Positions 10,727 through 19,035 are shown, counted from the stretch's first letter. The stretch is DNA of 64,000 nucleotides from Clostridium punense (GCF_017874425.1 NZ_JAGGLL010000011.1:59772-123771), one strand, 5' to 3'. Program-made: numbers and translations. Notes: generated by a model not told the origin, from the sequence alone.

Positions 10727-10909
10727 GCAACAGTTGGTTTATTAGGTGTAAGGTAATTTTAAAAAGTTTATATATTATTTTCAAGGGAGGGCTTTACACC
10801 TTCTTTGGAAGTAAAGTAAGTTTTCTTAAAAATTACTCTTTAAAATAGATTAGAAGAAATAACTTATGAATGTTATTTTATTGTGGATAACTTCAATGGT
10901 ATAATAATT

Positions 10910-10943
10910 AAAGGTGGATAATTTTTGGTATTATCCACCTTTT
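10910..10943 (+). terminator. Hairpin downstream of valS, possible terminator
   Basis: AAAGGTGGATAA (10910-10921) pairs with TTATCCACCTTT (10931-10942). Only a short T-run follows before the family 2 repeat begins, so termination may be weak. Confidence 0.5.
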
Positions 10944-11074
10944 AACGACATTTTGGAAGGAAAATTCCCGAATTCCTCTTTAGGTATGAGTTTTTCGCTG
11001 AAAAATGAATTTTGGTGAGAGTTGAATCTACTTCCAAAGTTGTTAAACAAAATGAACTTGTTCATTATTTAAAA
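10941..11074 (+). repeat. Dispersed repeat family 2, copy B (before folC)
   Basis: Runs from TTTAACGACATTTTGGAAG to CTTCCAAAGTTGTTAAAC, then AAAATGAACTTGTTCATTAT. It has the same ends as copies A (3484) and C (37669), with an unrelated middle. The tail carries the small palindrome AATGAACTTGTTCATT. It stops about 10 nt before the folC ribosome site. Confidence 0.65.
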
Positions 11075-11090
11075 GTGGGGAGGTATTTAA

Positions 11091-12398
11091 ATGAATTATC
11101 AGGAGGCTATAAATTATATTGAAAACACAGCTAAGTTTGGTATGAAGCTGGGACTTGAAAGAACAGAAAAGATTTTAGAGCTATTAGGAAATCCTCATAA
11201 GAAAGTAAAGATGATACATATAGCAGGAACTAATGGAAAGGGCTCTACCACAGCTATGGTAAGTCAAGTTCTCATAGAAGCAGGATATAAGGTAGGAACT
11301 TATATATCTCCATATATTGAAGAATTTGAAGAAAGAATACAAATTAACAATAAAAATATTCCTAAGGAAGATTTAGTAGAAATTATTACTGAAGTTTCTA
11401 GAGCTATTGATGAAGTAGTTACTTTAGGGTATCAGAATCCAACTCAGTTTGAAATAATAACCTGTGCAGCATTTTTATACTATTATAAGAAGAAGGTAGA
11501 TTATGCAGTAATAGAGGTTGGGCTTGGAGGAAGGCTTGATTCTACTAATGTTATAACACCAATACTTTCAATTATAACTTCTATTAGCTTAGATCATGTG
11601 GCTATCTTAGGAGATACCTTAGATAAAATAGCCTTTGAGAAAGCAGGAATAATAAAAGAAGGAATCCCAACAATATTATTTCCACAGCATTTTGAAGCAG
11701 AAAAGGTTATTGAAAAAGTAGCTGAGGAAAGGAAATCTCTACTAATTAAAGTGTCTAAGAAACAATCAGAATTTATTGGAAGTCATGACACCCAAGTTCG
11801 TGGAGAAAGTAAAATAGTTCAAAGAGTGAAGATAAATACAGAAAAAAATAACTATGAGCTTGATTTAGCTCTTTTAGGAAAACATCAAATAATGAATGCC
11901 ACAGTAGCTGTATATGCCTGTGAAAAACTTATGGATTTGGGAGTTAAAATAACTAGGGAAAATATTATTAATGGGATGAAAAATGTAAGATGGCCAGGAA
12001 GGCTAGAAATAATGAAAAGAAATCCTATGGTAGTTATTGATGGCGCACACAATATAGATGGAATATCTAAACTTACAGAAAGTGTAGATATGTATTTTAA
12101 GTATGATAAGTTAGTATTAATTCTAGGTATTTTAGCAGATAAGCAAGTTAAGGAAATGATTGAAACTATAGTACCTAAAGCTTCAACAGTAATTGCGGTA
12201 ACCCCTAATAGTGAAAGGGCAGAGCTAGCTGAAGATTTAAAGAAAGAGATTGAGAAGCTTGGAGTGAACTGTGAAGCTATTGAAGATTATACAGAGGCTT
12301 ATAAAAAAGCATTAGCCTATTGCACAGAAAAGGACTTACTCTTAATTTCTGGTTCTTTATATATGATAGGAGATATGAGGAAAAGTATAAGACTTTAG
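11091..12398 (+). CDS. folC: Folylpolyglutamate synthase / dihydrofolate synthase
   Basis: Mur-ligase-type ATP enzyme that adds glutamate to (dihydro)folate and so retains folates in the cell. 435 residues, the usual length. The P-loop is in MIHIAGTNGKGSTTAM (about residues 42-57). GLGGRLDSTNV, SLDHVAILG, GKHQIMNATVA and VIDGAHNIDGI follow in family order. Start: GGGGAGG 8 nt before ATG. In many clostridia folC follows valS, as here. The 360-nt gap holds a hairpin and a family 2 repeat, so coupling to valS transcription is uncertain. Confidence 0.96.
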   Translation: MNYQEAINYIENTAKFGMKLGLERTEKILELLGNPHKKVKMIHIAGTNGKGSTTAMVSQVLIEAGYKVGTYISPYIEEFEERIQINNKNIPKEDLVEIITEVSRAIDEVVTLGYQNPTQFEIITCAAFLYYYKKKVDYAVIEVGLGGRLDSTNVITPILSIITSISLDHVAILGDTLDKIAFEKAGIIKEGIPTILFPQHFEAEKVIEKVAEERKSLLIKVSKKQSEFIGSHDTQVRGESKIVQRVKINTEKNNYELDLALLGKHQIMNATVAVYACEKLMDLGVKITRENIINGMKNVRWPGRLEIMKRNPMVVIDGAHNIDGISKLTESVDMYFKYDKLVLILGILADKQVKEMIETIVPKASTVIAVTPNSERAELAEDLKKEIEKLGVNCEAIEDYTEAYKKALAYCTEKDLLLISGSLYMIGDMRKSIRL

Positions 12399-12433
12399 GT
12401 AGCTTGACTTATTGCTTATTTTCAGATACCTGG
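12399..12433 (+). repeat. Short family 1 element at the folC stop
   Basis: GCTTGACTTATTGCTTATTTTCAGATACC directly follows the folC stop codon and matches one arm of the family 1 elements (compare 13661 and 43921). Confidence 0.45.
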
Positions 12434-12470
12434 TGTTAAAAAACAAAAGGTTAATCTGAGTTATAGTATA

Positions 12471-12520
12471 GGGAACCAGATTTAAAGCTTAACTTATACA
12501 TTAGTCCTACACTGGTTCCC
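12471..12520. repeat. GGGAACCA palindrome, copy 1
   Basis: A 50-bp element, GGGAACCAG...CTGGTTCCC. Its reverse complement matches the element at 45121-45170 over nearly the full length, including GTAGGACT(A/C)ATGTATAAG. No T-run follows on either strand, so it is not a standard terminator. Confidence 0.65.
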
Positions 12521-12740
12521 TTAAGGCTCTTAGGATGTGAATAAATTAAACTTTTACAAAGGAAGCCTATAGCTTTTTATTATGTACAGAACAGGATAAA
12601 GATACTACATAAATATATCTAATTCTATTTTGTAATTTCTTTAATATAAGTTATTTAAAATTATCTTACAATGTAGAAGTAATATTGCAACTCATATATA
12701 AAGTGAGTATTGGCAAACTGAATATTAGCACACAAAGTTA

Positions 12741-12770
12741 CACCTCCTCATACTATATCTTGAGGAGGTG
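12741..12770 (+). promoter_or_regulatory. Hairpin that sequesters the ribosome-binding site of the propeller gene
   Basis: CACCTCCTCA (12741-12750), 10-nt loop, TGAGGAGGTG (12761-12770): a perfect 10-bp stem with four G-C pairs in its core. The 3' arm is the Shine-Dalgarno sequence of the next gene. The 5' arm imitates the anti-SD end of 16S rRNA. No T-run follows. Confidence 0.8.
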
Positions 12771-12776
12771 ATTCCA

Positions 12777-13658
12777 TTGAGGCATTTATATGTATGTAAT
12801 ACAACTTGCGATTCTATTGATAAAATAAATATTGAAAGTTTTACAGTGGAAAATACCATACCATTAACAGGAGTGAATAGAGGTAGAATAGGACCACATG
12901 GGCTTTGGATTCATGACAAGCTATTATTTACTTCTAACTGTTATGATGATTCTATTTCTATTGTAAGTTTAGAAAACGGTATGGTTGAAACCTTGTATTT
13001 AGGGAGTAATTGCAGGGATATTTGTGTACTAGGAAATCATGCATATATTATTTGTGGGGACTCTAATAACATAGTATCCTTTGATATTACTAGAAGGGAG
13101 ATTGTAGAACTGATACCTTGTGGCAACTCACCTCATAGCATTGATTGTTGTAGCAAAAATAATGAAATAGTTGTGGCTAATATAAATAGTGACAGCATTA
13201 CTCTGTTCGATGCTTTATATGGTTCTAATATCTATAGTATAGATGTTGGGCCATATCCAACAAAGGCTATTATTACATTGGACGGAAATTATATATTAGT
13301 CTGCGAAAGTAATATGGGGTATGGAGGAAGAGGATCAGTTAGTATGATATCCACTAAAACCCGAAAAGTAATTCATAGAGTACCTGTGGGAAGTTGCCCT
13401 TTTGATATGTGCTGTGATGAAAAGTATTGCTATGTGACAAATTATGGGGAAGGCACCATAAGTGTAATAGATATATACAATCATGAGGAGATTAAAAGAA
13501 TTAGAATCGGTGGAATGCCAAGGGGAATTTTGAGTGACAATAAACATATTTTTGTAGGAGATAGCTATAACAATCTCTTGGTAAAGATTGACAAGAACAC
13601 AGAAAATAAAAAAATCATTCCTATAAATGGGGAACCCACAGGAATGATTTTAGGTTAA
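12777..13658 (+). CDS. YncE/YVTN-like beta-propeller protein
   Basis: About 293 residues made of six to seven repeated blades. Each runs like ...YVCN..DSIDKINIES...IPLTG...GPHGLWI, with repeats of 'xxVANxNSDSITLFD' and 'VGSCPFDMCCD' type. It has no signal peptide and at least 12 cysteines, many of them at blade edges (CRDIC, DCC, MCC, YC), which is unusual for a cytoplasmic YncE-like protein. The role is unknown; a spore-associated or binding-scaffold role is only a guess. The start is taken as TTG 12777, 5 nt after AGGAGGTGA; the frame reaches a GTG at 12768 that lies inside the ribosome site itself. Translation is probably controlled by the hairpin at 12741-12770. Confidence 0.8.
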   Translation: MRHLYVCNTTCDSIDKINIESFTVENTIPLTGVNRGRIGPHGLWIHDKLLFTSNCYDDSISIVSLENGMVETLYLGSNCRDICVLGNHAYIICGDSNNIVSFDITRREIVELIPCGNSPHSIDCCSKNNEIVVANINSDSITLFDALYGSNIYSIDVGPYPTKAIITLDGNYILVCESNMGYGGRGSVSMISTKTRKVIHRVPVGSCPFDMCCDEKYCYVTNYGEGTISVIDIYNHEEIKRIRIGGMPRGILSDNKHIFVGDSYNNLLVKIDKNTENKKIIPINGEPTGMILG

Positions 13659-13693
13659 GGCTTTGACTTATCATTTATTTTCAGATGCCTGAT
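13659..13693 (+). repeat. Short family 1 element between convergent genes
   Basis: GGCTTTGACTTATCATTTATTTTCAGATGCC starts right after the propeller stop codon and runs into the last codons of the minus-strand DUF4364 gene, supplying its final ENK-stop. Confidence 0.5.
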
Positions 13694-14216
13694 CTTCAAA
13701 TAATAAATTAATTACTTTATTGTACAAGTCAGAGGAATTGCTTTTCCATTTTTGGCAAAGGTCTCTGGCTTGTTTATTTGATGCCACGCTAATCTTTAAG
13801 TCCATAAGAGTTATGTTGCCTTCAGATGCTATTAAGTTAACTACATAGCTATTACCATTTTCAATAGTATAATCCGCAGTGACAGTTAATTCATTTTTAA
13901 TTGATAAAATTCTAGTTTCTATATAGTTATTTAGTTGTAAAAGCCTATCTTCTGATATTCTATTTTTAAATAAGCTTAAAACCTTCCTACCATTATCAGA
14001 TATAGTTATTCTATCTTTTCCCTTATCATTAACATTCTTTAGAAGCTTTGACTCTCCTAATTCAGTAATATATTGCTGAAGGGTAAAATAATTCATAAAA
14101 TTATTTTCTAGAATAATTTGAGCTAGTAGTATATTAGAAACAGGTAAATTTATTTTTTCTAATATATATAGTACTATAAGCTTATTTTCTGCTAAGTCCA
14201 AAGAATTATCAAACAA
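13671..14216 (-). CDS. DUF4364 family protein (winged-helix-like)
   Basis: 181 residues matching the conserved clostridial DUF4364 pattern: an N-terminal helical part (AENKLIVLYILEKINLPVSN), YFTLQQYITEL, then TISDNGRKVLSLFKNRIS, as in a winged helix, and a C-terminal alpha/beta part. The function is not established; the fold suggests DNA binding. The start is TTG at 14216-14214, 9 nt after AAGGAGG. The last residues are encoded by a family 1 repeat, so the native C-terminus may have been altered. Confidence 0.8.
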   Translation of the reverse strand: MFDNSLDLAENKLIVLYILEKINLPVSNILLAQIILENNFMNYFTLQQYITELGESKLLKNVNDKGKDRITISDNGRKVLSLFKNRISEDRLLQLNNYIETRILSIKNELTVTADYTIENGNSYVVNLIASEGNITLMDLKISVASNKQARDLCQKWKSNSSDLYNKVINLLFEDQASENK

Positions 14217-14408
14217 TTAACCCTTCCTCCTTTAAATAAGATAATAGTTTAATACCTAATTTGCAATAAACACTCATTAATCATTATAGCACAAAATAAA
14301 TTATAGGTAATTATCTTTAATTATAATATATAACATATATTTTTAAATAGCATATATTTTTTGAAAGTGAATATAGTTTAATGAGATAAATATAGTATGG
14401 GGGGAACT

Positions 14409-15167
14409 ATGGAGGCACTTAGAAGAATGAAAAGAAAGATATCAATAATAGTATTTATATTATTAGGGACAGTAATAATAATGAGTGGGTTAAATTATTT
14501 TACACAAGGAGCTTTTAAACCAGAAGCAAAAGCTATTCCAATATACTCAGTAGATGCTGAGGAAAAGAAGGTGGCATTAACCTTTGATAGCAGCTGGGGC
14601 ACTGATAAAACAGAGGCTATTCTTAATACTTTAGATGAGTATAATATAAAAGGTACATTTTTTTTGGTAGGGCAATGGTGTGATGATTATCCAGAAAAAG
14701 TTAAGGATATTGCTAAAAGAGGTCATGAAATTGGAAATCACTCGAATAAACACCCAAATTTCACAGCAATTTCAAAGGAAACAATGATTAAGGAATTAGA
14801 GGTTACTAATGCAAAAATTTTAGAACTTACAGGTAACTTACCTAGATTGTTTAGATTTCCCGAGGGGGCTTATAATGATGAAGTGGTAGAAACAGTACAG
14901 CGGGCTGGATTTACAACGGTTCAATGGGATGTAGATAGTACTGATTGGAAGGGTTATGGCGTTGAAAAAGAATATAATACTGTAATAAGTAAAACGAAAC
15001 CAGGTTCTATTGTTCTATTTCATAATGACGGTAAATACACAGAAAAAACTTTACCACAAGTTATAGAACATTTTAAGAAAGAAGGCTATGAATTTGTTAA
15101 CGTATCTGACTTGTTAATGAAAGATAATTATTATTTAAATAGTGAAGGAAGGCAAATGAAGAAATAG
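14409..15167 (+). CDS. PdaB-like polysaccharide deacetylase
   Basis: About 252 residues. One N-terminal membrane segment (about residues 10-31) is followed by a NodB-type domain. Motif 1 reads LTFDSSWGTDKT, like the sporulation protein PdaB rather than the usual TFDDG, so the second Asp (a metal ligand in active NodB enzymes) is replaced. The other motifs are present: HSNKHPNF (motif 2 His pair), RFPEGAYN, DVDSTDW and IVLFHND. PdaB is needed for spore stability in Bacillus; a spore role here is inferred. Start: ATG 14409 after GGGGGGAA. ATG 14397 in the same frame has no ribosome site, and a later ATG at 14428 is also possible. Confidence 0.85.
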   Translation: MEALRRMKRKISIIVFILLGTVIIMSGLNYFTQGAFKPEAKAIPIYSVDAEEKKVALTFDSSWGTDKTEAILNTLDEYNIKGTFFLVGQWCDDYPEKVKDIAKRGHEIGNHSNKHPNFTAISKETMIKELEVTNAKILELTGNLPRLFRFPEGAYNDEVVETVQRAGFTTVQWDVDSTDWKGYGVEKEYNTVISKTKPGSIVLFHNDGKYTEKTLPQVIEHFKKEGYEFVNVSDLLMKDNYYLNSEGRQMKK

Positions 15168-15348
15168 AATGAATTTTTAAAAAATTTAACTTGTAATCTG
15201 TTCATAAATATTTTATAATTTTATGTATAGGAAATTGGGGAACTTACAAAGATGCAATTATTTTCACAATTTTAGTTATAATTTACCTAACTGTGAAATA
15301 TAAATGTAGTGAAAATGTATTAAAGAACTAAGGGAAAGAGGGGTTACA

Positions 15349-16053
15349 ATGGACAATGTTATGTTAAACAACAAAATTTATTTAGAGGGTAAAGTGATTT
15401 CAGAATTACAGTTTAGCCATGAAATGTATGGTGAGGGATTTTATAACTTTAATTTTGAGGTTCAAAGACTAAGTGATGCTACAGATATTTTAATCATTAC
15501 AGTTTCTGAGAGATTAATTACTGGAATGGATGTGAGCATTGGTAGTGAACTTATAGTAGAGGGACAGTTAAGATCTTACAATAAATTTGTAGATGGATCA
15601 AATAGACTGATTCTTACAGTGTTTGCTAGAGATGTAAGAGAGTTAAAAGAAAGAAGTAAAAATCCAAACCAAATATTCTTAGATGGATTTATATGTAAAG
15701 CACCAGTTTATAGGACAACTCCTTTTGGACGTGAAATTGCAGACATGCTTTTAGCAGTTAATAGATTATACAATAAATCAGATTATATCCCAACTATAGC
15801 TTGGGGAAGAAACTCAAGATTCTGTAAGAGCTTAGAAGTTGGGGATAATATAAGAATTTGGGGAAGATTACAAAGCAGAGAATATCAAAAGAAAGTCTCA
15901 GAAACAGAAGTTATTAAGAAAATAGCTTATGAAGTATCAATTTCTAAAATGGAAAGAGTTACTGATGAGAATAGGGACAATATAACAGAGATTCAAATAG
16001 GTGAAAATTGCACAATTGATTCTCTAGATATTAATATGGAAGATGCAGTTTAA
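15349..16053 (+). CDS. Single-stranded DNA-binding protein with two OB folds
   Basis: 234 residues with two OB-type halves. The first (about 8-100) begins IYLEGKVISELQFSHEMYG. The second (about 107-205) is closer to normal SSB: IFLDGFICKAPVYRTTPFGR, then MLLAVNRLYNKSDYIP, IAWGRNSRF and DNIRIWGRLQSREYQKK. It lacks the acidic DDD/IPF tail through which replicative SSB recruits partners; the C-terminus instead ends ...NMEDAV. It is likely a secondary SSB-like protein with an undetermined role in DNA metabolism. The start is ATG after GAGGGG. Confidence 0.85.
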   Translation: MDNVMLNNKIYLEGKVISELQFSHEMYGEGFYNFNFEVQRLSDATDILIITVSERLITGMDVSIGSELIVEGQLRSYNKFVDGSNRLILTVFARDVRELKERSKNPNQIFLDGFICKAPVYRTTPFGREIADMLLAVNRLYNKSDYIPTIAWGRNSRFCKSLEVGDNIRIWGRLQSREYQKKVSETEVIKKIAYEVSISKMERVTDENRDNITEIQIGENCTIDSLDINMEDAV

Positions 16054-16061
16054 GAATAATA

Positions 16062-16168
16062 TAGGCTTTTAGATAGAATGAATTTTATCTTATTCATAAT
16101 GAATTTATTCATAATGAATAGATTCATTATGAATAGATTCATGATGAATAAATTCATCTTTAAAGCCT
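16062..16168. repeat. Palindrome array with a 15-bp period
   Basis: ATTCATNATGAAT units begin at 16092, 16107, 16122 and 16137, with a half unit at 16152: an exact 15-bp period, each unit itself a palindrome. The array is enclosed by AGGCTTT (16062-16068) and AAAGCCT (16162-16168), so the whole block can fold as one long hairpin. Confidence 0.75.
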
Positions 16169-16224
16169 TAAAGGATTTAAGGTAGGCTTTATAAAATTTC
16201 AGTCATAACTTTTGTTCCATATAT

Positions 16225-16256
16225 AAAGGATATTTAGAACTTCTAAATATCCTTTA
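16225..16256. terminator. Bidirectional terminator, ssb / dapH
   Basis: AAAGGATATTTAGAA (16225-16239) pairs perfectly with TTCTAAATATCCTTT (16241-16255), followed by TAATTTTT, between two convergent genes. Confidence 0.8.
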
Positions 16257-16269
16257 ATTTTTATGTTTT

Positions 16270-16980
16270 TTATTTTCTTAAATCATCTAGTATTTCAGTT
16301 TTACTTTTAGTTTTATCATCTACATGTTTTATTATTTTTGCAGGAGAACCAGCAACCACAACATTTTCAGGTACATCCTCAGTAACTATTGCACCTGCTG
16401 CAACTACTGAGTTAGCACCTATTCTAACACCTTCTAAGATTACGGCATTAGCACCAATAAGCACATTATCTTCAATGATGCAAGGATCTTTGCTTGGTGG
16501 TTCAAGAACACCTGCAACTACAGCTCCAGCGCCAAGGTGAACTCTTTTTCCAAGCTTTCCTCTTGCACCTATCACTGCATTCATATCTACCATGGTTTCT
16601 TCGCCGATTTCTGCGCCAATATTTATTACAGCTCCCATCATAATAACTGCATTTTTGCCAATGGAAACTCTATCTCTAATTATAGCACCTGGTTCAATTC
16701 TTGCTTCAATTTCACGGGTATCCAGCATTGGAATAGCTGAGTTTCTTCTATCATATTCAACTTTAAAGTGATTTACTTTATCTTTGTTGGTTTCTAAAAA
16801 GGAATTAACCTCCCCATTATCACCAAATAATATGTAAAAGTTTCCTTCTCCGAAGTGCTCAATATTTCCAAAGGTGCAACCTTCTAAATTACCATTTACG
16901 TAGACTTTTACTGGAGTAGATTTTTTCGAATCCTTAATAAATTTTGCTAATTGATAAGGATCAGTTAAGTTGTATTCCAT
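16270..16980 (-). CDS. dapH: Tetrahydrodipicolinate N-acetyltransferase
   Basis: Transfers acetyl from acetyl-CoA to tetrahydrodipicolinate in the acetylase branch of diaminopimelate/lysine synthesis. About 236 residues. An N-terminal DapH-specific domain ([20 protein letters not shown]) is followed by a left-handed beta-helix of hexapeptide repeats ([20 protein letters not shown], then [37 protein letters not shown]). I start it at ATG 16980, which follows AAAGGAG by 8 nt; an upstream in-frame ATG at 16998 lacks a ribosome site. A palindrome lies upstream at 17022-17056. It works with the aminotransferase at 17821 and the asd-dapA-dapB operon. Confidence 0.95.
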   Translation of the reverse strand: MEYNLTDPYQLAKFIKDSKKSTPVKVYVNGNLEGCTFGNIEHFGEGNFYILFGDNGEVNSFLETNKDKVNHFKVEYDRRNSAIPMLDTREIEARIEPGAIIRDRVSIGKNAVIMMGAVINIGAEIGEETMVDMNAVIGARGKLGKRVHLGAGAVVAGVLEPPSKDPCIIEDNVLIGANAVILEGVRIGANSVVAAGAIVTEDVPENVVVAGSPAKIIKHVDDKTKSKTEILDDLRK

Positions 16981-17021
16981 ATAATTCGCTCCTTTCATTT
17001 ATAATTATTGTTTAATATATT

Positions 17022-17056
17022 GGTTTTTATACAATAGAGCTATATTGTATAAAACC
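17022..17056. promoter_or_regulatory. Palindrome upstream of dapH
   Basis: GGTTTTTATACAATA (17022-17036), GAGC, TATATTGTATAAAACC (17041-17056): a near-perfect dyad about 40 nt from the dapH start. It has no terminator tail in the direction of dapH. It could be an operator or a leader hairpin. Confidence 0.5.
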
Positions 17057-17267
17057 GCATTATTTTTATGAATAATTGGAATAATTTATTATAAATGTTA
17101 TAATTGTATAATGCAATAGGTTAACAATATTTTGCAGTATTGATTTCTATATTATAATACTTATAGAAGTTTGTGCTGAAAAGTCAATGTATAACTTATA
17201 GAAACTTTAGGTGGCTAAAGTGGGTTAGATATAAGTTAGTTTAACTAATATTTTAGGAGGTCATGAA

Positions 17268-17807
17268 ATGGGAAAATTATCGAAGGGATACATACAAATA
17301 TATACCGGAAATGGCAAAGGAAAAACGACAGCTGCAGTAGGTCTTGCTACAAGAGCTGCAGGAAATGAGTATATGGTTACTATGGTACAATTTCTTAAGG
17401 GTGGGGCTACTGGAGAGTTACAAAGTGCTAAAAGACTTCAGCCTTATTTCAATATATATAGATTTGAAAAGCCAAGAGGGTTTTTCTGGACACTTAATGA
17501 TGAAGAAAAGGCAGAATTAAAAGAAGAGATTCAAGAAGCCTATAGATTTTGTTTAAAGCAATTTGAAGAGAAAGCTTGCGATATTTTAATTATGGATGAG
17601 GTTATGGGAGCATTATCAAATAAGCTTCTTACAGAAGAGCAAATTTTAGAGTTAATGGATAAAAAACCAGAGAATATAGAGCTTATTATGACAGGTAGAA
17701 ATGTACCAGAGAGAATTATAGAAAAAGCAAATTTAGTTACAGAAATGAAAGATTTAAAACATTACTTTAATGAAGGGGTTCCTGCTAGAAAAGGAATCGA
17801 ATTTTAA
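17268..17807 (+). CDS. cobO: Cob(I)alamin adenosyltransferase (CobO/BtuR type)
   Basis: Adenosylates reduced corrinoids to give adenosylcobalamin. 179 residues, the typical CobO length. The P-loop is at the N-terminus (YTGNGKGKTTAAVGLATRAA), followed by MVQFLKGG, RFEKPRGFFWTLNDEEK, LIMDEVMGALSNKLL and TGRNVPERIIE. Start: ATG after TTTTAGGAGG. Only 13 nt separate it from the next gene, so the two are co-transcribed. No other cobalamin genes and no cobalamin riboswitch are visible nearby, which suggests salvage. Confidence 0.95.
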   Translation: MGKLSKGYIQIYTGNGKGKTTAAVGLATRAAGNEYMVTMVQFLKGGATGELQSAKRLQPYFNIYRFEKPRGFFWTLNDEEKAELKEEIQEAYRFCLKQFEEKACDILIMDEVMGALSNKLLTEEQILELMDKKPENIELIMTGRNVPERIIEKANLVTEMKDLKHYFNEGVPARKGIEF

Positions 17808-17820
17808 AGAGGTATTTATA

Positions 17821-18972
17821 ATGGATAATATATTCTCAAAAAAAGTAGAGGGTATCGAAATCTCTGGTATTAGAAAGTTTTTTAATAAGGTAGCAGAGTA
17901 CCCTGGGGCTATTTCCCTCACCTTAGGAGAACCAGACTTTAAAATTCCAAAAGAAGTTAAGGAAGCTATGAAAAATGCCATAGATGAAGATAAAACTACC
18001 TATACACCAAATGCAGGAATTTTGGAGTTGAGAACAGCTATATCACAGTATCTCTTAAAAGATAGCATACGTTACTCTGAAAATGAAATTTGCATCACGG
18101 TAGGAGGAAGTGAAGCACTGTTATGTGCCTTTAATGCGTTGATTAACGAAGGAGATAAAGTGTTAATTCCAACTGTTGCATATCCAGCTTATGAGAGCTG
18201 TGCAAAGCTTGTAGGGGCAGAGATACTAACATATAAGCTTAAAGAAGATTTTTCTATAGATATGGACAGCATTAGAGAAATAATAAAAAAAGAACATCCA
18301 AAGTTATTAGTGGTTTCCTTTCCATCAAATCCTACAGGAGCAGTGATGACGAAGTTACAGAGGGATGAGCTATATAGTATAGTAAGGGATGAAGATATTT
18401 TAATTATTAGTGATGAAATATATAGTGCCATATCCTTTGAAAATCATTATTCTATAAGTCAGTATGATGATATAAAAGATAAGGTAATACTAGTAAGCGG
18501 ATTTTCAAAAATGTTTTCTATGACAGGTATTAGAATAGGATATATTTGTGCTAGTGAAAGTATTTTGAAGGAAGTTGTTAAAGTTCATCAATATAATGTA
18601 TCTTGTGCTCCATCTATAGGGCAATATGGGGCTTTAGCTGGACTTAAAGAAGCTCTTTACCATTGTGAGATTATTAAAAATGAGTTTAAGATAAGAAGAG
18701 ATTATGTTTACGGTAGATTAAAGGCTATGGGTCTAGAGGTTGAACTACCGAAGGGTGCATTTTATATTTTACCCTCCATTAGAAAATTTAATTTAACAAG
18801 TGAAGAATTTTGTAATAAGTTGCTACAGAATAAAAAAGTTGCTATTGTACCAGGCAGTGCCTTTGGTATTGGGGGAGAAGGATATATAAGAATCTCCTAT
18901 TGTTATAGTACAGAAAACTTAAAAAAAGCCTTGGATTCTCTAGAGGAATTTATTAAAGAACTCACTAACTAG
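17821..18972 (+). CDS. patA: Class I/II PLP aminotransferase, probable N-acetyl-diaminopimelate aminotransferase
   Basis: 383 residues, fold-type I aminotransferase. Landmarks are ISLTLGEPDFKIP, TYTPNAGILELRTAIS, SFPSNPTGAVM, ISDEIYSAISF, the PLP lysine in VSGFSKMFSMTGIRIGY, and the C-terminal arginine in YIRISYCYS. The start is ATG 17821, 9 nt after AGAGG; the upstream frame extension overlaps cobO and is unlikely. The dapH pathway needs exactly such an enzyme (PatA). With dapH and dapAB either side I assign that role by context; other amino-acid specificities cannot be excluded. Confidence 0.82.
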   Translation: MDNIFSKKVEGIEISGIRKFFNKVAEYPGAISLTLGEPDFKIPKEVKEAMKNAIDEDKTTYTPNAGILELRTAISQYLLKDSIRYSENEICITVGGSEALLCAFNALINEGDKVLIPTVAYPAYESCAKLVGAEILTYKLKEDFSIDMDSIREIIKKEHPKLLVVSFPSNPTGAVMTKLQRDELYSIVRDEDILIISDEIYSAISFENHYSISQYDDIKDKVILVSGFSKMFSMTGIRIGYICASESILKEVVKVHQYNVSCAPSIGQYGALAGLKEALYHCEIIKNEFKIRRDYVYGRLKAMGLEVELPKGAFYILPSIRKFNLTSEEFCNKLLQNKKVAIVPGSAFGIGGEGYIRISYCYSTENLKKALDSLEEFIKELTN

Positions 18973-18992
18973 AGAGTTCTTTAATAAAAAAT

Positions 18993-19035
18993 AAACCACT
19001 AAATTTGCTGTATAAAGGCTAAATTTAGTGGTTTT
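18993..19035 (+). terminator. Rho-independent terminator
   Basis: AAACCACTAAATTT (18993-19006) and AAATTTAGTGGTTTTT (19021-19036): a strong stem with a T-run, ending the cobO-aminotransferase transcript. Confidence 0.9.

Noticed and set aside
12471..12520. GGGAACCA palindrome as a terminator
   Set aside because: No T-run on either strand, and near-identical copies occur in other contexts and in the opposite orientation.
16062..16168. Periodic repeats after ssb as a CRISPR array
   Set aside because: Units of 13 bp are separated by only 2 bp; there are no spacers and no cas genes.
16981..17267. Cobalamin riboswitch before cobO
   Set aside because: No B12-box-like GCCACTG sequence or long structured leader found.
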